From the NCBI GenBank assembly GCA_022013695.1, contig JAKLPS010000017.1:59265-123264 (forward strand): a stretch of DNA of 64,000 bases, written 5' to 3'. This DNA is from Weeksellaceae bacterium (GTDB lineage Bacteria > Bacteroidota > Bacteroidia > Flavobacteriales > Weeksellaceae). Each line of letters begins with the position of its first letter. The stretch's first letter is position 1. The notes below the pieces were generated by a model. That model did not search any database and had not been told where the DNA came from. It was given only the letters and a program-made list of their open reading frames with translations. A program made the translations under genes and the position numbers. This document shows positions 18,791 to 25,884 of this stretch, piece after piece.

Positions 18791-18864
18791 AGCCTCCAGA
18801 GGGATTCGAACCCACGACCCCGAGATTACAAATCACGTGCTCTGGCCAGCTGAGCTATGGAGGC
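18791..18864 (-). tRNA. tRNA-Thr (anticodon TGT)
   Basis: 74-nt cloverleaf with acceptor GCCTCCA/TGGAGGC, anticodon TGT in loop TTTGTAA and T-arm GTGGGTTCGAATCCCTC. The anticodon stem has one T-T mismatch. Discriminator T is followed by an encoded CCA (18790-18788), unlike the other tRNAs of this operon. It is first in the operon. Confidence 0.93.
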
Positions 18865-18925
18865 AATATAGATTTCAAAAGACCGTCTTCCCTGCCACAA
18901 CGCAGATGTTTCCTTTTTGCGAGTG

Positions 18926-18956
18926 CAAATATGAGACACTTTTTTGAAATCTACAA
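18926..18956 (-). promoter_or_regulatory. Promoter of the tRNA operon
   Basis: On the minus strand TTG (18956-18954), 20 nt, then CATATTTG (18933-18926). One mismatch from TAnnTTTG but ideal spacing, about 60 nt before tRNA-Thr(TGT). Confidence 0.6.
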
Positions 18957-18987
18957 ATAATTTTAACGTTTTTGCTGTTTATTTTTA

Positions 18988-19278
18988 TTAGGCTAATTCT
19001 TTTTTCTTGATTAGCAGTTTCTTAGCCGTATCAACACATTCGTCCAAACTTTCCTCAAACGTGGCGCAGGTTTTTTTCACCACAATATCATCTCCAGGAA
19101 CTTTCACGACGAGCTCTGTAGTTTTGTTTTCCTTTTCCGATGAATTTTCGACCTTCAAGTAAACGGCAACCTCTACAATTTTATCATAAAAAGTGCCCAA
19201 CTTGCTCAATTTTTTTTCAATTCTTTCTTTCAATGGATCGTGAGGTGTAACACCTACAGTTTGAATTGTAATCTTCAT
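18988..19278 (-). CDS. hpf: Ribosome hibernation-promoting factor, short HPF/YfiA family
   Basis: 96-aa protein of the HPF/RaiA family, which binds the 30S decoding region and inactivates or dimerises ribosomes in stationary phase. The beta-alpha-beta-beta-beta-alpha fold is recognisable: MKITIQTVGVTPHDPLKERI, KLSKLGTFYDKIVEVAVYL, then acidic and lysine-rich stretches and the helix TFEESLDECVDTAKKLL. The long C-terminal dimerisation domain of Gram-positive HPF is absent. It lies between xerC and the tRNA operon, 59 bp downstream of xerC. Confidence 0.88.
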   Translation of the reverse strand: MKITIQTVGVTPHDPLKERIEKKLSKLGTFYDKIVEVAVYLKVENSSEKENKTTELVVKVPGDDIVVKKTCATFEESLDECVDTAKKLLIKKKELA

Positions 19279-19337
19279 AACGTCTGTTTTTTTTTAAATG
19301 GTTAAACAATAAAAATGTAATGCTTCCCCCATATTAT

Positions 19338-20222
19338 TTATTCTTTTTTAGTTTCTCGGGGATGCGCATTTTTATAAACTTCTTTCAGCTTTTCGATATT
19401 TGCACCGGTATAGACTTGTGTGCTTGCCATACTGGAGTGCCCCATCAGTTTTTGAACTTTTGAAATCTCTGCGCCTTCATTAAGAATGTGGGTTGCAAAA
19501 GTGTGTCTCAAAATGTGGGGACTGCGCGTCTGCTTAGAAGTGACATGACTAAAGTACCTATTAACGACTACATAGACAAACTTTTCCCCCAGTTTTTTTC
19601 CTTTTTTATTAACAAAAAAATAGCGCTGATGATCCGAATCGGGAAGTCGCACTGCAAGATAGGTTTTAAAATCCGATAACAATTCCTCGGCAACAGGGAT
19701 GACCCTGGCTTTGTTTCCTTTCCCGATGACCAATATTTCTTTTTTGGAAAAATCGACATTCTGCAGAAGGAGATTGCATAGTTCGGTCTTCCGGACACCC
19801 GTTTGGTAGAGGGTTTCTATAATCAGCTTTTCCAGAAGTGTCATTTTTCCCTTCTCTTCTATCTCGTTTTTCATCACTTCCATTTCTTCTACTGAAAACG
19901 GAATTCTTTTCTCTGCATAGAATTTTAGCGAGTCTACGGTTGCCATCGGTGACACTGGGATCTCTTCCAATCTCAACATAAAAAGATAAAAACTGCGCAG
20001 TGCCGATAATTTCCTATTGATGCTTCTCTTGCTCAGTCCAGAATTGCTGAGTTCTATGATAAAATTTTTGACGACCTTTTTGTGAACATGCACCACATCT
20101 TCTGTGGCTTCTGATTTCAATACGAAAGCTGAAAAATCCTCGAGGTCTTTTCGGTACGTGATAATCGTGTTGGGAGAATATCGCTTTTCTACGGCGATGT
20201 AATCCAAAAATCTTTCTATCAT
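19338..20222 (-). CDS. xerC: Tyrosine recombinase, XerC/XerD family
   Basis: Site-specific recombinase of 294 aa, the usual Xer length, which resolves chromosome dimers at dif. The N-terminal SAM-like core-binding domain (residues 1-90) precedes the catalytic domain. Catalytic residues are all visible: Arg144 (TGVRKTEL), Lys169 (GKGNK), His236 and Arg239 (HILRHTF), His262 (MGHSS) and Tyr271 (TQVYTGA). It lies in a housekeeping neighbourhood (rpsU upstream, hpf downstream), which favours a chromosomal Xer enzyme over an integrase. XerC versus XerD cannot be settled from this copy alone. Confidence 0.88.
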   Translation of the reverse strand: MIERFLDYIAVEKRYSPNTIITYRKDLEDFSAFVLKSEATEDVVHVHKKVVKNFIIELSNSGLSKRSINRKLSALRSFYLFMLRLEEIPVSPMATVDSLKFYAEKRIPFSVEEMEVMKNEIEEKGKMTLLEKLIIETLYQTGVRKTELCNLLLQNVDFSKKEILVIGKGNKARVIPVAEELLSDFKTYLAVRLPDSDHQRYFFVNKKGKKLGEKFVYVVVNRYFSHVTSKQTRSPHILRHTFATHILNEGAEISKVQKLMGHSSMASTQVYTGANIEKLKEVYKNAHPRETKKE

Positions 20223-20236
20223 AAGACTATAAATGC

Positions 20237-20274
20237 AAAATCACTTCCAAATATAGAAATTCGGAAGTGATTTT
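20237..20274 (-). terminator. Terminator after rpsU
   Basis: 12-bp stem AAAATCACTTCC/GGAAGTGATTTT around a 14-nt loop, between rpsU and xerC. The loop contains TATATTTG on the minus strand (20255-20248), which may be a -7 element for xerC, although no TTG lies at the right distance. Confidence 0.75.
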
Positions 20275-20298
20275 TGGTATGTTTTGCTAAAAAAGAAC

Positions 20299-20496
20299 TT
20301 ATGCTTGTTCTTCTTTGCTCAAGTTTCTTTGCTTATGAGCGGCTTTCAGTTTTGATTGTCTCAAAGTGACAGAAGGCTTGATAAATTGCTGTCTGGATCT
20401 GAGTTCCCGTACAACTCTTGTTTTATCAAATTTTCTTTTGTACTTTTTTAAAGCTCTGTCGATAGACTCTCCGTCTTTTACTGGAATAATTAACAT
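20299..20496 (-). CDS. rpsU: 30S ribosomal protein S21
   Basis: S21, 65 aa, a small basic 30S protein near the anti-Shine-Dalgarno region. The sequence (MLIIPVKDGESIDRALKKYK, then RRQ- and QRNLSKEEQ-type segments) is typical of Bacteroidota, in which S21 is thought to help conceal the anti-Shine-Dalgarno. It is monocistronic, with its own promoter and terminator. Confidence 0.95.
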   Translation of the reverse strand: MLIIPVKDGESIDRALKKYKRKFDKTRVVRELRSRQQFIKPSVTLRQSKLKAAHKQRNLSKEEQA

Positions 20497-20519
20497 ATTT
20501 TACATCTCATTTTGGACTG

Positions 20520-20549
20520 CAAAAATAGGAATTATTTATTAATTCGCAA
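20520..20549 (-). promoter_or_regulatory. rpsU promoter (TTG-N19-TATTTTTG)
   Basis: Minus strand TTG (20549-20547), 19 nt, TATTTTTG (20527-20520), 23 nt before the start codon. Full match in both boxes and spacing. Confidence 0.7.
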
Positions 20550-20737
20550 ATTTTTGATGTGTTATTTTTAAAATTATTGAGAACTTTTTTCATCTAAATA
20601 ATTTTAACGCAAAGCCGGCTAAGATTTTTTGACATTATTGAAGATATTTTTAAAGTTCGCAAAGGCGTAAAACTCAGCAAAGAAATACAATATACTAAAA
20701 TTGAATTTTTGTACCTGATGTTGATTGGATGACAAAA

Positions 20738-20844
20738 CCCCTAGCCCCGATTGCAGTGGAAATCCTTTTTTGCATGAGATTCGGTTCCACTTAATAGAAA
20801 TCGTGTTGCAAAAAAGATTGTAGCGGAAAGCGGGATTAAGCTCC
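20738..20844. repeat. Intergenic repeat-like element with paired arms
   Basis: The 360-bp gap between pdhB and rpsU holds no gene. Within it GATTGCAGTGGAAA (20749-20762) recurs as GATTGTAGCGGAAA (20816-20829), and TTTTTTGCA (20766-20774) pairs with TGCAAAAAA (20807-20815). The unit starts with CCCTAGCCCCGATT and ends with GCGGGATTAAGCTCCT. I recall very similar intergenic elements in Flavobacteria, but copy number cannot be shown within this window. Confidence 0.5.
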
Positions 20845-20860
20845 TAAATCTTATCAAATA

Positions 20861-20888
20861 AAAACTCCCGAATGAACCCGGGAGTTTT
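20861..20888 (-). terminator. Terminator after pdhB
   Basis: Perfect 10-bp stem AAAACTCCCG/CGGGAGTTTT with an 8-nt loop, starting 4 nt beyond the pdhB stop. It is followed by TTTGATAAG on the minus strand. Confidence 0.85.
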
Positions 20889-20891
20889 GTT

Positions 20892-21875
20892 TTATGCCTT
20901 GATGTAAAGAGCGTTTTTGATCTCTTCTTTCACTTTTTCCACTTTCGGGAACCACTCTGCAAATAGAGGCGCGGAATAGGGCGCCGATGCATCGGGCGTC
21001 GTGATTCTCTTGATGGGCGCATCCAAATAATCGAATGCTTTCTGCTGAACCATGTAAGTGATCTCGGTTGAGATGCTTGCAAATGGCCAAGATTCTTCGA
21101 GAATTACCAATCTGTTTGTTTTCTTAACGGACTCAAGAATTGTATCGTAATCCAAAGGACGGATCGTTCTAAGGTCGATCACTTCTACAGAGATCCCTTC
21201 TTTTTCCAGATCTTCTGCAGCTTGTAAAGCTACTTTCATAATTTTACCCCAAGAAACCAAAGTTACATCTTTTCCTTCTTTCTTGATGTCTGCTTTTCCA
21301 ATCGGGATGTAATATTCTTCTTCAGGAATTTCCATTTTGTCGCCATACATCTGCTCAGACTCCATAAAAATCACTGGATCGTTGTCTTGGATCGCAGATT
21401 TCAAAAGTCCTTTTGCATCGTAAGGATTGGAAGGAATGATCACTTTAAGACCCGGGCAGTTGGCGTACCAGCTTTCGAAAGCCTGAGAGTGTGTTGCTCC
21501 CAACTGACCTGCTGAACCTGTAGGACCACGGAAAACGATTGGAATATTCCATTGTCCGCCTGTCATTTGGTACATTTTCGCAGCATTGTTGATGATCTGA
21601 TCTATCGCAACCAATGAGAAGTTGAAAGTCATATATTCTACGATCGGACGATTCCCGTTCATAGCAGCCCCTACAGCGATTCCTGTAAAACCGAGTTCCG
21701 CAATGGGCGAATCTATGATTCTTTTTTCTCCAAACTCGTCCAGCATCCCTTTGGACGCTTTGTAGGCGCCATTGTATTCTGCAACTTCCTCTCCTACTAG
21801 AAAAATGGATTCGTCTTTACGCATTTCTTCGCTCATAGCCTGAGCAATTACTTCACGAAATGTATATTCTTTCAT
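20892..21875 (-). CDS. pdhB: Pyruvate dehydrogenase E1 component subunit beta
   Basis: 327 aa, beta subunit of the alpha2beta2 E1 that decarboxylates pyruvate with thiamine diphosphate. Signature segments are LVGEEVAEYNGAYKASKGML, RIIDSPIAELGFTGIAVGAA, RGPTGSAGQLGATHSQAFES and the C-terminal KRITTPDASAPYSAPL. No pdhA or E2 gene is adjacent, so the complex is scattered, as in many Flavobacteria. A TACTTTTG -7 element lies at 21931-21924 and a strong terminator follows the gene. Confidence 0.93.
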   Translation of the reverse strand: MKEYTFREVIAQAMSEEMRKDESIFLVGEEVAEYNGAYKASKGMLDEFGEKRIIDSPIAELGFTGIAVGAAMNGNRPIVEYMTFNFSLVAIDQIINNAAKMYQMTGGQWNIPIVFRGPTGSAGQLGATHSQAFESWYANCPGLKVIIPSNPYDAKGLLKSAIQDNDPVIFMESEQMYGDKMEIPEEEYYIPIGKADIKKEGKDVTLVSWGKIMKVALQAAEDLEKEGISVEVIDLRTIRPLDYDTILESVKKTNRLVILEESWPFASISTEITYMVQQKAFDYLDAPIKRITTPDASAPYSAPLFAEWFPKVEKVKEEIKNALYIKA

Positions 21876-21923
21876 CTGTAATAATTGATTATGAAAAATG
21901 TCTTTCTGTTAATTTTCGAACTA

Positions 21924-21931
21924 CAAAAGTA
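21924..21931 (-). promoter_or_regulatory. -7 element of pdhB
   Basis: TACTTTTG on the minus strand, 48 nt before the pdhB start. No TTG at 19-20 nt. Confidence 0.45.
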
Positions 21932-21960
21932 TTAATTTTTTTATTATCTGCATAAAAAAA

Positions 21961-21983
21961 GAGGCTTCCGTTTTGGAAGCCTC
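21961..21983 (-). terminator. Terminator after the DUF2147 gene
   Basis: Perfect 9-bp stem GAGGCTTCC/GGAAGCCTC with a 5-nt loop, then a run of seven T on the minus strand. Confidence 0.88.
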
Positions 21984-22003
21984 ATCATTCATTTTACAAT
22001 TTC

Positions 22004-22423
22004 TTAATTGACCTTGGACCAAGTTTGGTCTCTGCCCAAGAGTGAGATTCCCAAGTAGCCTCTCACATTTAGCTTATCTCCAGATCTTGTGATGGTACAT
22101 TTGTAAGTTTTACCTTTTTTCGGGTCAGTGATTGTGCCACCTGTAAACTCGTCGCCCTCTTTTTTGAGACCGCGGATAATTTCCAAACCAATCAATGGTT
22201 TGTTTTTTCGATCATCTTTGCAAGCAACGCAATTCGCATTTTCGGGTTTATCCAGCAATTGGTTGATTTTCCCGTAGTATTTTCCGTCGGATTTTTTCCA
22301 AATTTCTACGATGGATTTTGCTTTTCCCGTTTCATCATCTACTGTTTTCCATTTTCCCTCGATTTGAGCAAATGATAATACGCTGATCAACGATAGGGCA
22401 AGTGTTGCAATTAATTTTTTCAT
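22004..22423 (-). CDS. Secreted DUF2147 family protein
   Basis: 139 aa with a clear signal peptide (MKKLIATLALSLISVLSFAQ), so periplasmic or secreted. The mature part begins IEGKWKTVDDETGKAKSIVE and continues with KYYGKINQLLDKP, CVACKDDRKNKPLIGLEII and a final RGYLGISLLGRDQTW, the pattern of the DUF2147 beta-barrel-like family. Function is unknown. The two cysteines CVAC may form a disulfide. A near-consensus -7 (TACTTTTA) lies upstream. It is monocistronic between pdhB and the divergent pssA. Confidence 0.85.
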   Translation of the reverse strand: MKKLIATLALSLISVLSFAQIEGKWKTVDDETGKAKSIVEIWKKSDGKYYGKINQLLDKPENANCVACKDDRKNKPLIGLEIIRGLKKEGDEFTGGTITDPKKGKTYKCTITRSGDKLNVRGYLGISLLGRDQTWSKVN

Positions 22424-22584
22424 TGTCTTCTATTTTAAATTTGTTTTTGGTTTGATAAGCTTCTGTTGTTAACGTTAAATTAACATTGCTAAAAGTATAA
22501 ATTAATTTCAAACAAACAAGAACTTTTTGCTATCCAACGCATAAATATAATGAAACAAGCAAAAGCCGAGCTCGCAGACATCCT

Positions 22585-22608
22585 TTTTCAGTGGCTTTCC
22601 ACTGAAAA
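22585..22608. other. Perfect hairpin in the 340-bp divergent gap before pssA
   Basis: TTTTCAGTGG/CCACTGAAAA, 10 bp with a 4-nt loop, followed on the plus strand by ATTGCATC and seven T. It looks like a terminator, but no plus-strand gene precedes it. The rest of the gap (22424-22761) shows no coding potential. Confidence 0.55.
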
Positions 22609-22749
22609 TTGCATCTTTTTTTGACGGTAAATCATATTAATTTTCTCTTCATCGATTTTTTTTGCAAGTCCTAAAAGAAAAGGGATCGTTTTGATTTCCA
22701 AAAAGTGAATTTATATTTTTTTAACCTCGGGAAAGAGCCGAAAATTTGC

Positions 22750-22757
22750 TATTTTTG
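22750..22757 (+). promoter_or_regulatory. -7 element directly before pssA
   Basis: TATTTTTG ends four bases before the pssA ATG. If used, the transcript would start at or near the first codon, that is, leaderless. It also argues against the upstream in-frame ATG at 22705. Confidence 0.4.
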
Positions 22758-22761
22758 CGCT

Positions 22762-23475
22762 ATGAACTTCATCAAAAACAACCTTGCGAACGCATTTACT
22801 TTGGGAAATCTTTTCTCGGGCTGTGTGGGGATCGTTCATCTCATTTCTGGCGATTATCGTGCGGCGGCGATTTGTATTTTGATTGCTTTGATTTTCGATT
22901 TTTTCGATGGTTTTGTTGCCAGAGCGCTCCATTCGAGTAGTAATTTGGGCGGACAACTGGATTCCTTGGCCGATGTGGTAAGTTTTGGATTTTTGCCTGG
23001 CGTGGCGATGGTGCAGATGCTTGCACCTTTTGGGAATAATCTTTTGGGAATCGAATTACCTTTTGAAATCAAATATTTTGGCTTTCTAATTACACTTTTT
23101 TCTTGTCTCAGATTAGCGATTTTTAATTTGGATGAGGATCAGCAATATTACTTCAAAGGGTTGAATACGCCGAGCAACACCATTTTGATTTTCGGACTAT
23201 TTTACGCTTTCAAAGAAACGGAAACTTTTGGATTTCTATTTGAGCAGGCAATTTATCTGTTGCTGCTAACCATTTTTTCATCTTGGCTTCTCATCAGTCC
23301 GATCAAGATGATCGCAATGAAATTCAGATCCAAAAAATTAGAAGATAACTATCCAAAACTGGCTTTGTTGATCGGTGGAATTTTGATTTTATTAATTTTC
23401 AAAACCATCGGAATTCCTTTAATCATCCTCTATTACATTTTGATTTCATTAATATTCCAAAAACAACTGAAGTAG
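22762..23475 (+). CDS. pssA: CDP-diacylglycerol--serine O-phosphatidyltransferase
   Basis: Inner membrane enzyme that makes phosphatidylserine from CDP-diacylglycerol and serine, the first step to phosphatidylethanolamine. I start it at 22762 (MNFIKNNLANAFTLGNLFSG), giving 237 aa; residues encoded upstream are unlike the family. The CDP-alcohol phosphotransferase motif DG(x2)AR(x8)G(x3)D(x3)D is complete in DFFDGFVARA...GGQLDSLADV. Several membrane helices follow. No psd gene is adjacent. Confidence 0.93.
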   Translation: MNFIKNNLANAFTLGNLFSGCVGIVHLISGDYRAAAICILIALIFDFFDGFVARALHSSSNLGGQLDSLADVVSFGFLPGVAMVQMLAPFGNNLLGIELPFEIKYFGFLITLFSCLRLAIFNLDEDQQYYFKGLNTPSNTILIFGLFYAFKETETFGFLFEQAIYLLLLTIFSSWLLISPIKMIAMKFRSKKLEDNYPKLALLIGGILILLIFKTIGIPLIILYYILISLIFQKQLK

Positions 23476-23477
23476 AA

Positions 23478-23520
23478 GTTGGAGGTTAGAAGTTAGAAAT
23501 AAGAAGTTAGCAATTAGAAA
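23478..23520. repeat. Degenerate GAAGTTAG tandem repeat
   Basis: Short near-repeats of the type AGAAGTTAG/AGAAATAAG fill the gap between pssA and the exonuclease gene. Simple-sequence DNA, not protein coding. Confidence 0.5.
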
Positions 23521-23548
23521 TTATATAATCCTTCATCAACCATAAATA

Positions 23549-24313
23549 ATGAACTTGAAACTTTATAAACCGCTTTGCATCTTCGATCTGGAAACAACAG
23601 GAACCAACATCGGCAAAGACCGAATCGTAGAAATTTGTATTCTGAAAGTGAATCCGGATGCTTCCCGAGAAAGCAAAACTTGGCTTGTAAATCCGCAAAT
23701 GCCGATTTCAAAAGAATCTTCCGCGATCCACGGCATCTATGATAAAGATGTTACAAACGCGCCAACTTTCAAAGAGATTGCTCCTAAAATTATGGAAATG
23801 ATTTTCGGCGCAGATCTCGGCGGCTTCAACTCCAACCGCTTCGATGTGCCACTTTTGGCAGAAGAACTATTGCGGGCAGGCTTTGATTTCGATTTAAGTA
23901 AATTTAAGCTCGTGGATGCGCAAACTATTTATCACAAAATGGAACCGAGAAATCTTGCCGCAGCCTACAATTTTTACTGCCAAAAAACTTTGGAAAACGC
24001 GCATTCTGCGGAAGCGGATGTTTTGGTAACCTTCGAAGTCCTGGATGCGCAGGTTGGATATTACGAAGATTTACCAAAAGAAATTTCCGGATTGAGCGAA
24101 CTGTCTTTCCACAACAGGTTTGCCGATCTGGCCGGGATGATTCATTTTAATGAAAAAGACGAAGAGATTTTTGCGTTCGGAAAATACAAAGGGCAGGTGG
24201 TAAAAGAGGTTTTCCAAAAAGATCTGGGCTACTACGGCTGGCTTCAAAGTGCTGATTTTCCGCTTTATACCAAAAAGATATTTACCAAAATCCAGTTGAA
24301 GTCGAGGTTTTAA
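23549..24313 (+). CDS. 3'-5' exonuclease, DnaQ/epsilon-like DEDDh family
   Basis: 254 aa. The DEDDh exonuclease motifs are visible: FDLETTG (Exo I, residues 12-18), NSNRFDVPLLAEEL (Exo II, with the conserved Asp) and HSAEADVLVT (Exo III, HxAxxD). It resembles the stand-alone epsilon-like proofreading or DNA-repair exonucleases of Bacteroidota. The C-terminal 60 residues (FAFGKYKGQVVKEV, YYGWLQSADF) form the short domain commonly appended to these proteins. There is no signal peptide, so it is cytoplasmic. The partner polymerase cannot be told from context. Confidence 0.88.
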   Translation: MNLKLYKPLCIFDLETTGTNIGKDRIVEICILKVNPDASRESKTWLVNPQMPISKESSAIHGIYDKDVTNAPTFKEIAPKIMEMIFGADLGGFNSNRFDVPLLAEELLRAGFDFDLSKFKLVDAQTIYHKMEPRNLAAAYNFYCQKTLENAHSAEADVLVTFEVLDAQVGYYEDLPKEISGLSELSFHNRFADLAGMIHFNEKDEEIFAFGKYKGQVVKEVFQKDLGYYGWLQSADFPLYTKKIFTKIQLKSRF

Positions 24314-24388
24314 ATAGAGCAATTTTAAAAGTTTAACAATGCAAGCGATTGGTACATTCATAGACTATTAAATTATGAAATTAAAATT

Positions 24389-24997
24389 ATGAAAATAATC
24401 TGCGTAGGAAGAAATTATGGCGAGCACGCCAAAGAATTGGGAAATGACATTCCGGTAGATCCGGTGATCTTTATGAAACCTGACACGGCCATTCTGAAAA
24501 AAGGTTCGGATTTTTACATTCCTGAATTTTCGACCGACATCCATTACGAGTTGGAAGTGGTGCTGAAGATATCGAAAGGTGGGAAATACATCCAAAAGGA
24601 AAACGCAAATCACCATTTCGAAGAAATTGGTCTGGGACTCGACTTCACCGCAAGAGATCTTCAAACTAAACTGAAGGCAAAAGGGCTGCCTTGGGAATTG
24701 GCCAAAGCATTTGACGGATCGGCGGTGGTGTCGGATTTTGTACCGAAAGAAAATTATGATTTGCAAAACCTTAATTTTTCATTAACGAAAAACCGGGAGA
24801 AAGTTCAGGACGGCAATACCAGCGAAATGATATTCAGTTTCTTGGATATCATTGCGTTTGCTTCTCAATATTTCACTTTGCGAGCGGGCGATTTGATTTT
24901 TACGGGCACGCCAAAAGGCGTTGGCAAAGTGTCCGAAAATGATTGGTTGGAAGCATTTTTGGAGGAGAAAAAACTCTTTTCTCTCGGGATTCAATAA
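24389..24997 (+). CDS. Fumarylacetoacetate hydrolase (FAH) family protein
   Basis: 202 aa, the size of the small FAH-superfamily enzymes (acylpyruvases, oxaloacetate decarboxylases, 2-hydroxyhepta-diene-dioate isomerases). Family segments are CVGRNYGEHAKELGN, PVIFMKPDTA, HYELEVVLKI (metal-binding Glu), GLDFTARDLQ and the final GDLIFTGTPKGVGKV. The reaction cannot be assigned from sequence alone; acylpyruvate hydrolysis is the best general guess. It lies 75 bp after the exonuclease gene, probably co-transcribed. Confidence 0.87.
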   Translation: MKIICVGRNYGEHAKELGNDIPVDPVIFMKPDTAILKKGSDFYIPEFSTDIHYELEVVLKISKGGKYIQKENANHHFEEIGLGLDFTARDLQTKLKAKGLPWELAKAFDGSAVVSDFVPKENYDLQNLNFSLTKNREKVQDGNTSEMIFSFLDIIAFASQYFTLRAGDLIFTGTPKGVGKVSENDWLEAFLEEKKLFSLGIQ

Positions 24998-25075
24998 TCA
25001 AATTGTTGACGGTTATCAGTTTTGCGTTTTAGATAATGGCTGCATTTTTGCTCATTTTTAATATAAACTTAGGTT

Positions 25076-25519
25076 ATGAAAAAAATTATTTTGCCCGTCG
25101 ATTTTTCCGACAATTCCTACAAATTGGTAGATTACGCCATCAGTTTTGCTAAGGAAATCCAAGCCAGCATCTTGCTGATTCACGTGGCTGCAACAGATAT
25201 TGGTTTCGTGATTGGCGATATGGGCTTCCAATATTTCCCAGAAGTTGAGGAAAACGAAATGAAATACGAGCTAAAAGAACTCCACAAAATACAGGAAAAA
25301 GTGATTGCGGAGGGCGTAGAATGCTCTCACATTTTGAAACAAGGCTTGCCTAGTGATACAATTCTTGAGTTTGCTAATGAAAAATCTGCTGATTATATTG
25401 TGGTTGGATCGCACGGAAGAAGCGGCTTTTACGATGTTCTCATCGGCAGCTTGACCAAAGAAATTACGAAGAAATCCACGATTCCGGTTTTGGTAGTTCC
25501 GTGTCACGACGAGCACTAA
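25076..25519 (+). CDS. Universal stress protein, UspA family
   Basis: 147 aa, single Usp domain. The start (MKKIILPVDFSDNSYKLVDY) and the nucleotide-binding motif GSHGRSG-x9-GS near the C-terminus (VGSHGRSGFYDVLIGSLT) are present, so it is likely the ATP-binding type. The role is in stress survival, with no defined reaction. It stands alone, with a terminator downstream. Confidence 0.9.
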   Translation: MKKIILPVDFSDNSYKLVDYAISFAKEIQASILLIHVAATDIGFVIGDMGFQYFPEVEENEMKYELKELHKIQEKVIAEGVECSHILKQGLPSDTILEFANEKSADYIVVGSHGRSGFYDVLIGSLTKEITKKSTIPVLVVPCHDEH

Positions 25520-25545
25520 TTTTTTCCCATATAAAACTTGGAAAT

Positions 25546-25585
25546 AAAGCAACCCGCCTCGTTCAGAAAACAAAGCGGGCTTTTT
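25546..25585 (+). terminator. Terminator after the universal stress gene
   Basis: CCCGC (25553-25557) pairs with GCGGG (25575-25579), extended by AAAG/CTTT, then TTTTT. Confidence 0.65.
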
Positions 25586-25608
25586 AGTAGGTAATCCAAT
25601 TATAGAAG

Positions 25609-25842
25609 TTATCCTTCGTTTTTATAAATTTTGGGATCGTAATAAGGATTTTTTCCCTCGGTTGGCGAGAAGTAATCTTTGTCTTTTTGCGCACCAAGCG
25701 TGACAACTAAAATATAACACCAATATGAGAAAAAGCCCATCGCTACGAGAAATAATACCCAATTGAAAACATTTCCAAAAAGTCTGTAAAATCCAAAAGA
25801 CCATTTGAAAGCGGCACTTAATGCTAACCAGAAAGATGTCAT
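25609..25842 (-). CDS. Small membrane protein, possibly DUF6341
   Basis: 77 aa with one or two hydrophobic helices (FYRLFGNVFNWVLFLVAMGF, then YWCYILVVTL) and a polar tail ending FSPTEGKNPYYDPKIYKNEG. It resembles the short flavobacterial proteins found beside DUF6427, as here, and I tentatively assign it to DUF6341. It is divergent from the DUF6427 gene with 42 bp between them. Function unknown. Confidence 0.65.
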   Translation of the reverse strand: MTSFWLALSAAFKWSFGFYRLFGNVFNWVLFLVAMGFFSYWCYILVVTLGAQKDKDYFSPTEGKNPYYDPKIYKNEG

Positions 25843-25860
25843 ATTTTTCTTTTTTTAAAT

Positions 25861-25868
25861 TAACTTTG
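25861..25868 (+). promoter_or_regulatory. -7 element of the DUF6427-like gene
   Basis: TAACTTTG, 16 nt before the start at 25885. No TTG at the usual distance. Confidence 0.45.
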
Positions 25869-25884
25869 TACAAATTTATAAAAA

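Noticed and set aside
18374..18947. Several open frames of 63-85 codons across the tRNA cluster
   Set aside because: They read through tRNA genes and give peptides with tRNA-derived arginine/serine-rich motifs.
19338..20222. Tyrosine recombinase as a phage or island integrase
   Set aside because: Length, context beside rpsU and hpf, and lack of att-like repeats or phage genes favour a chromosomal Xer enzyme.
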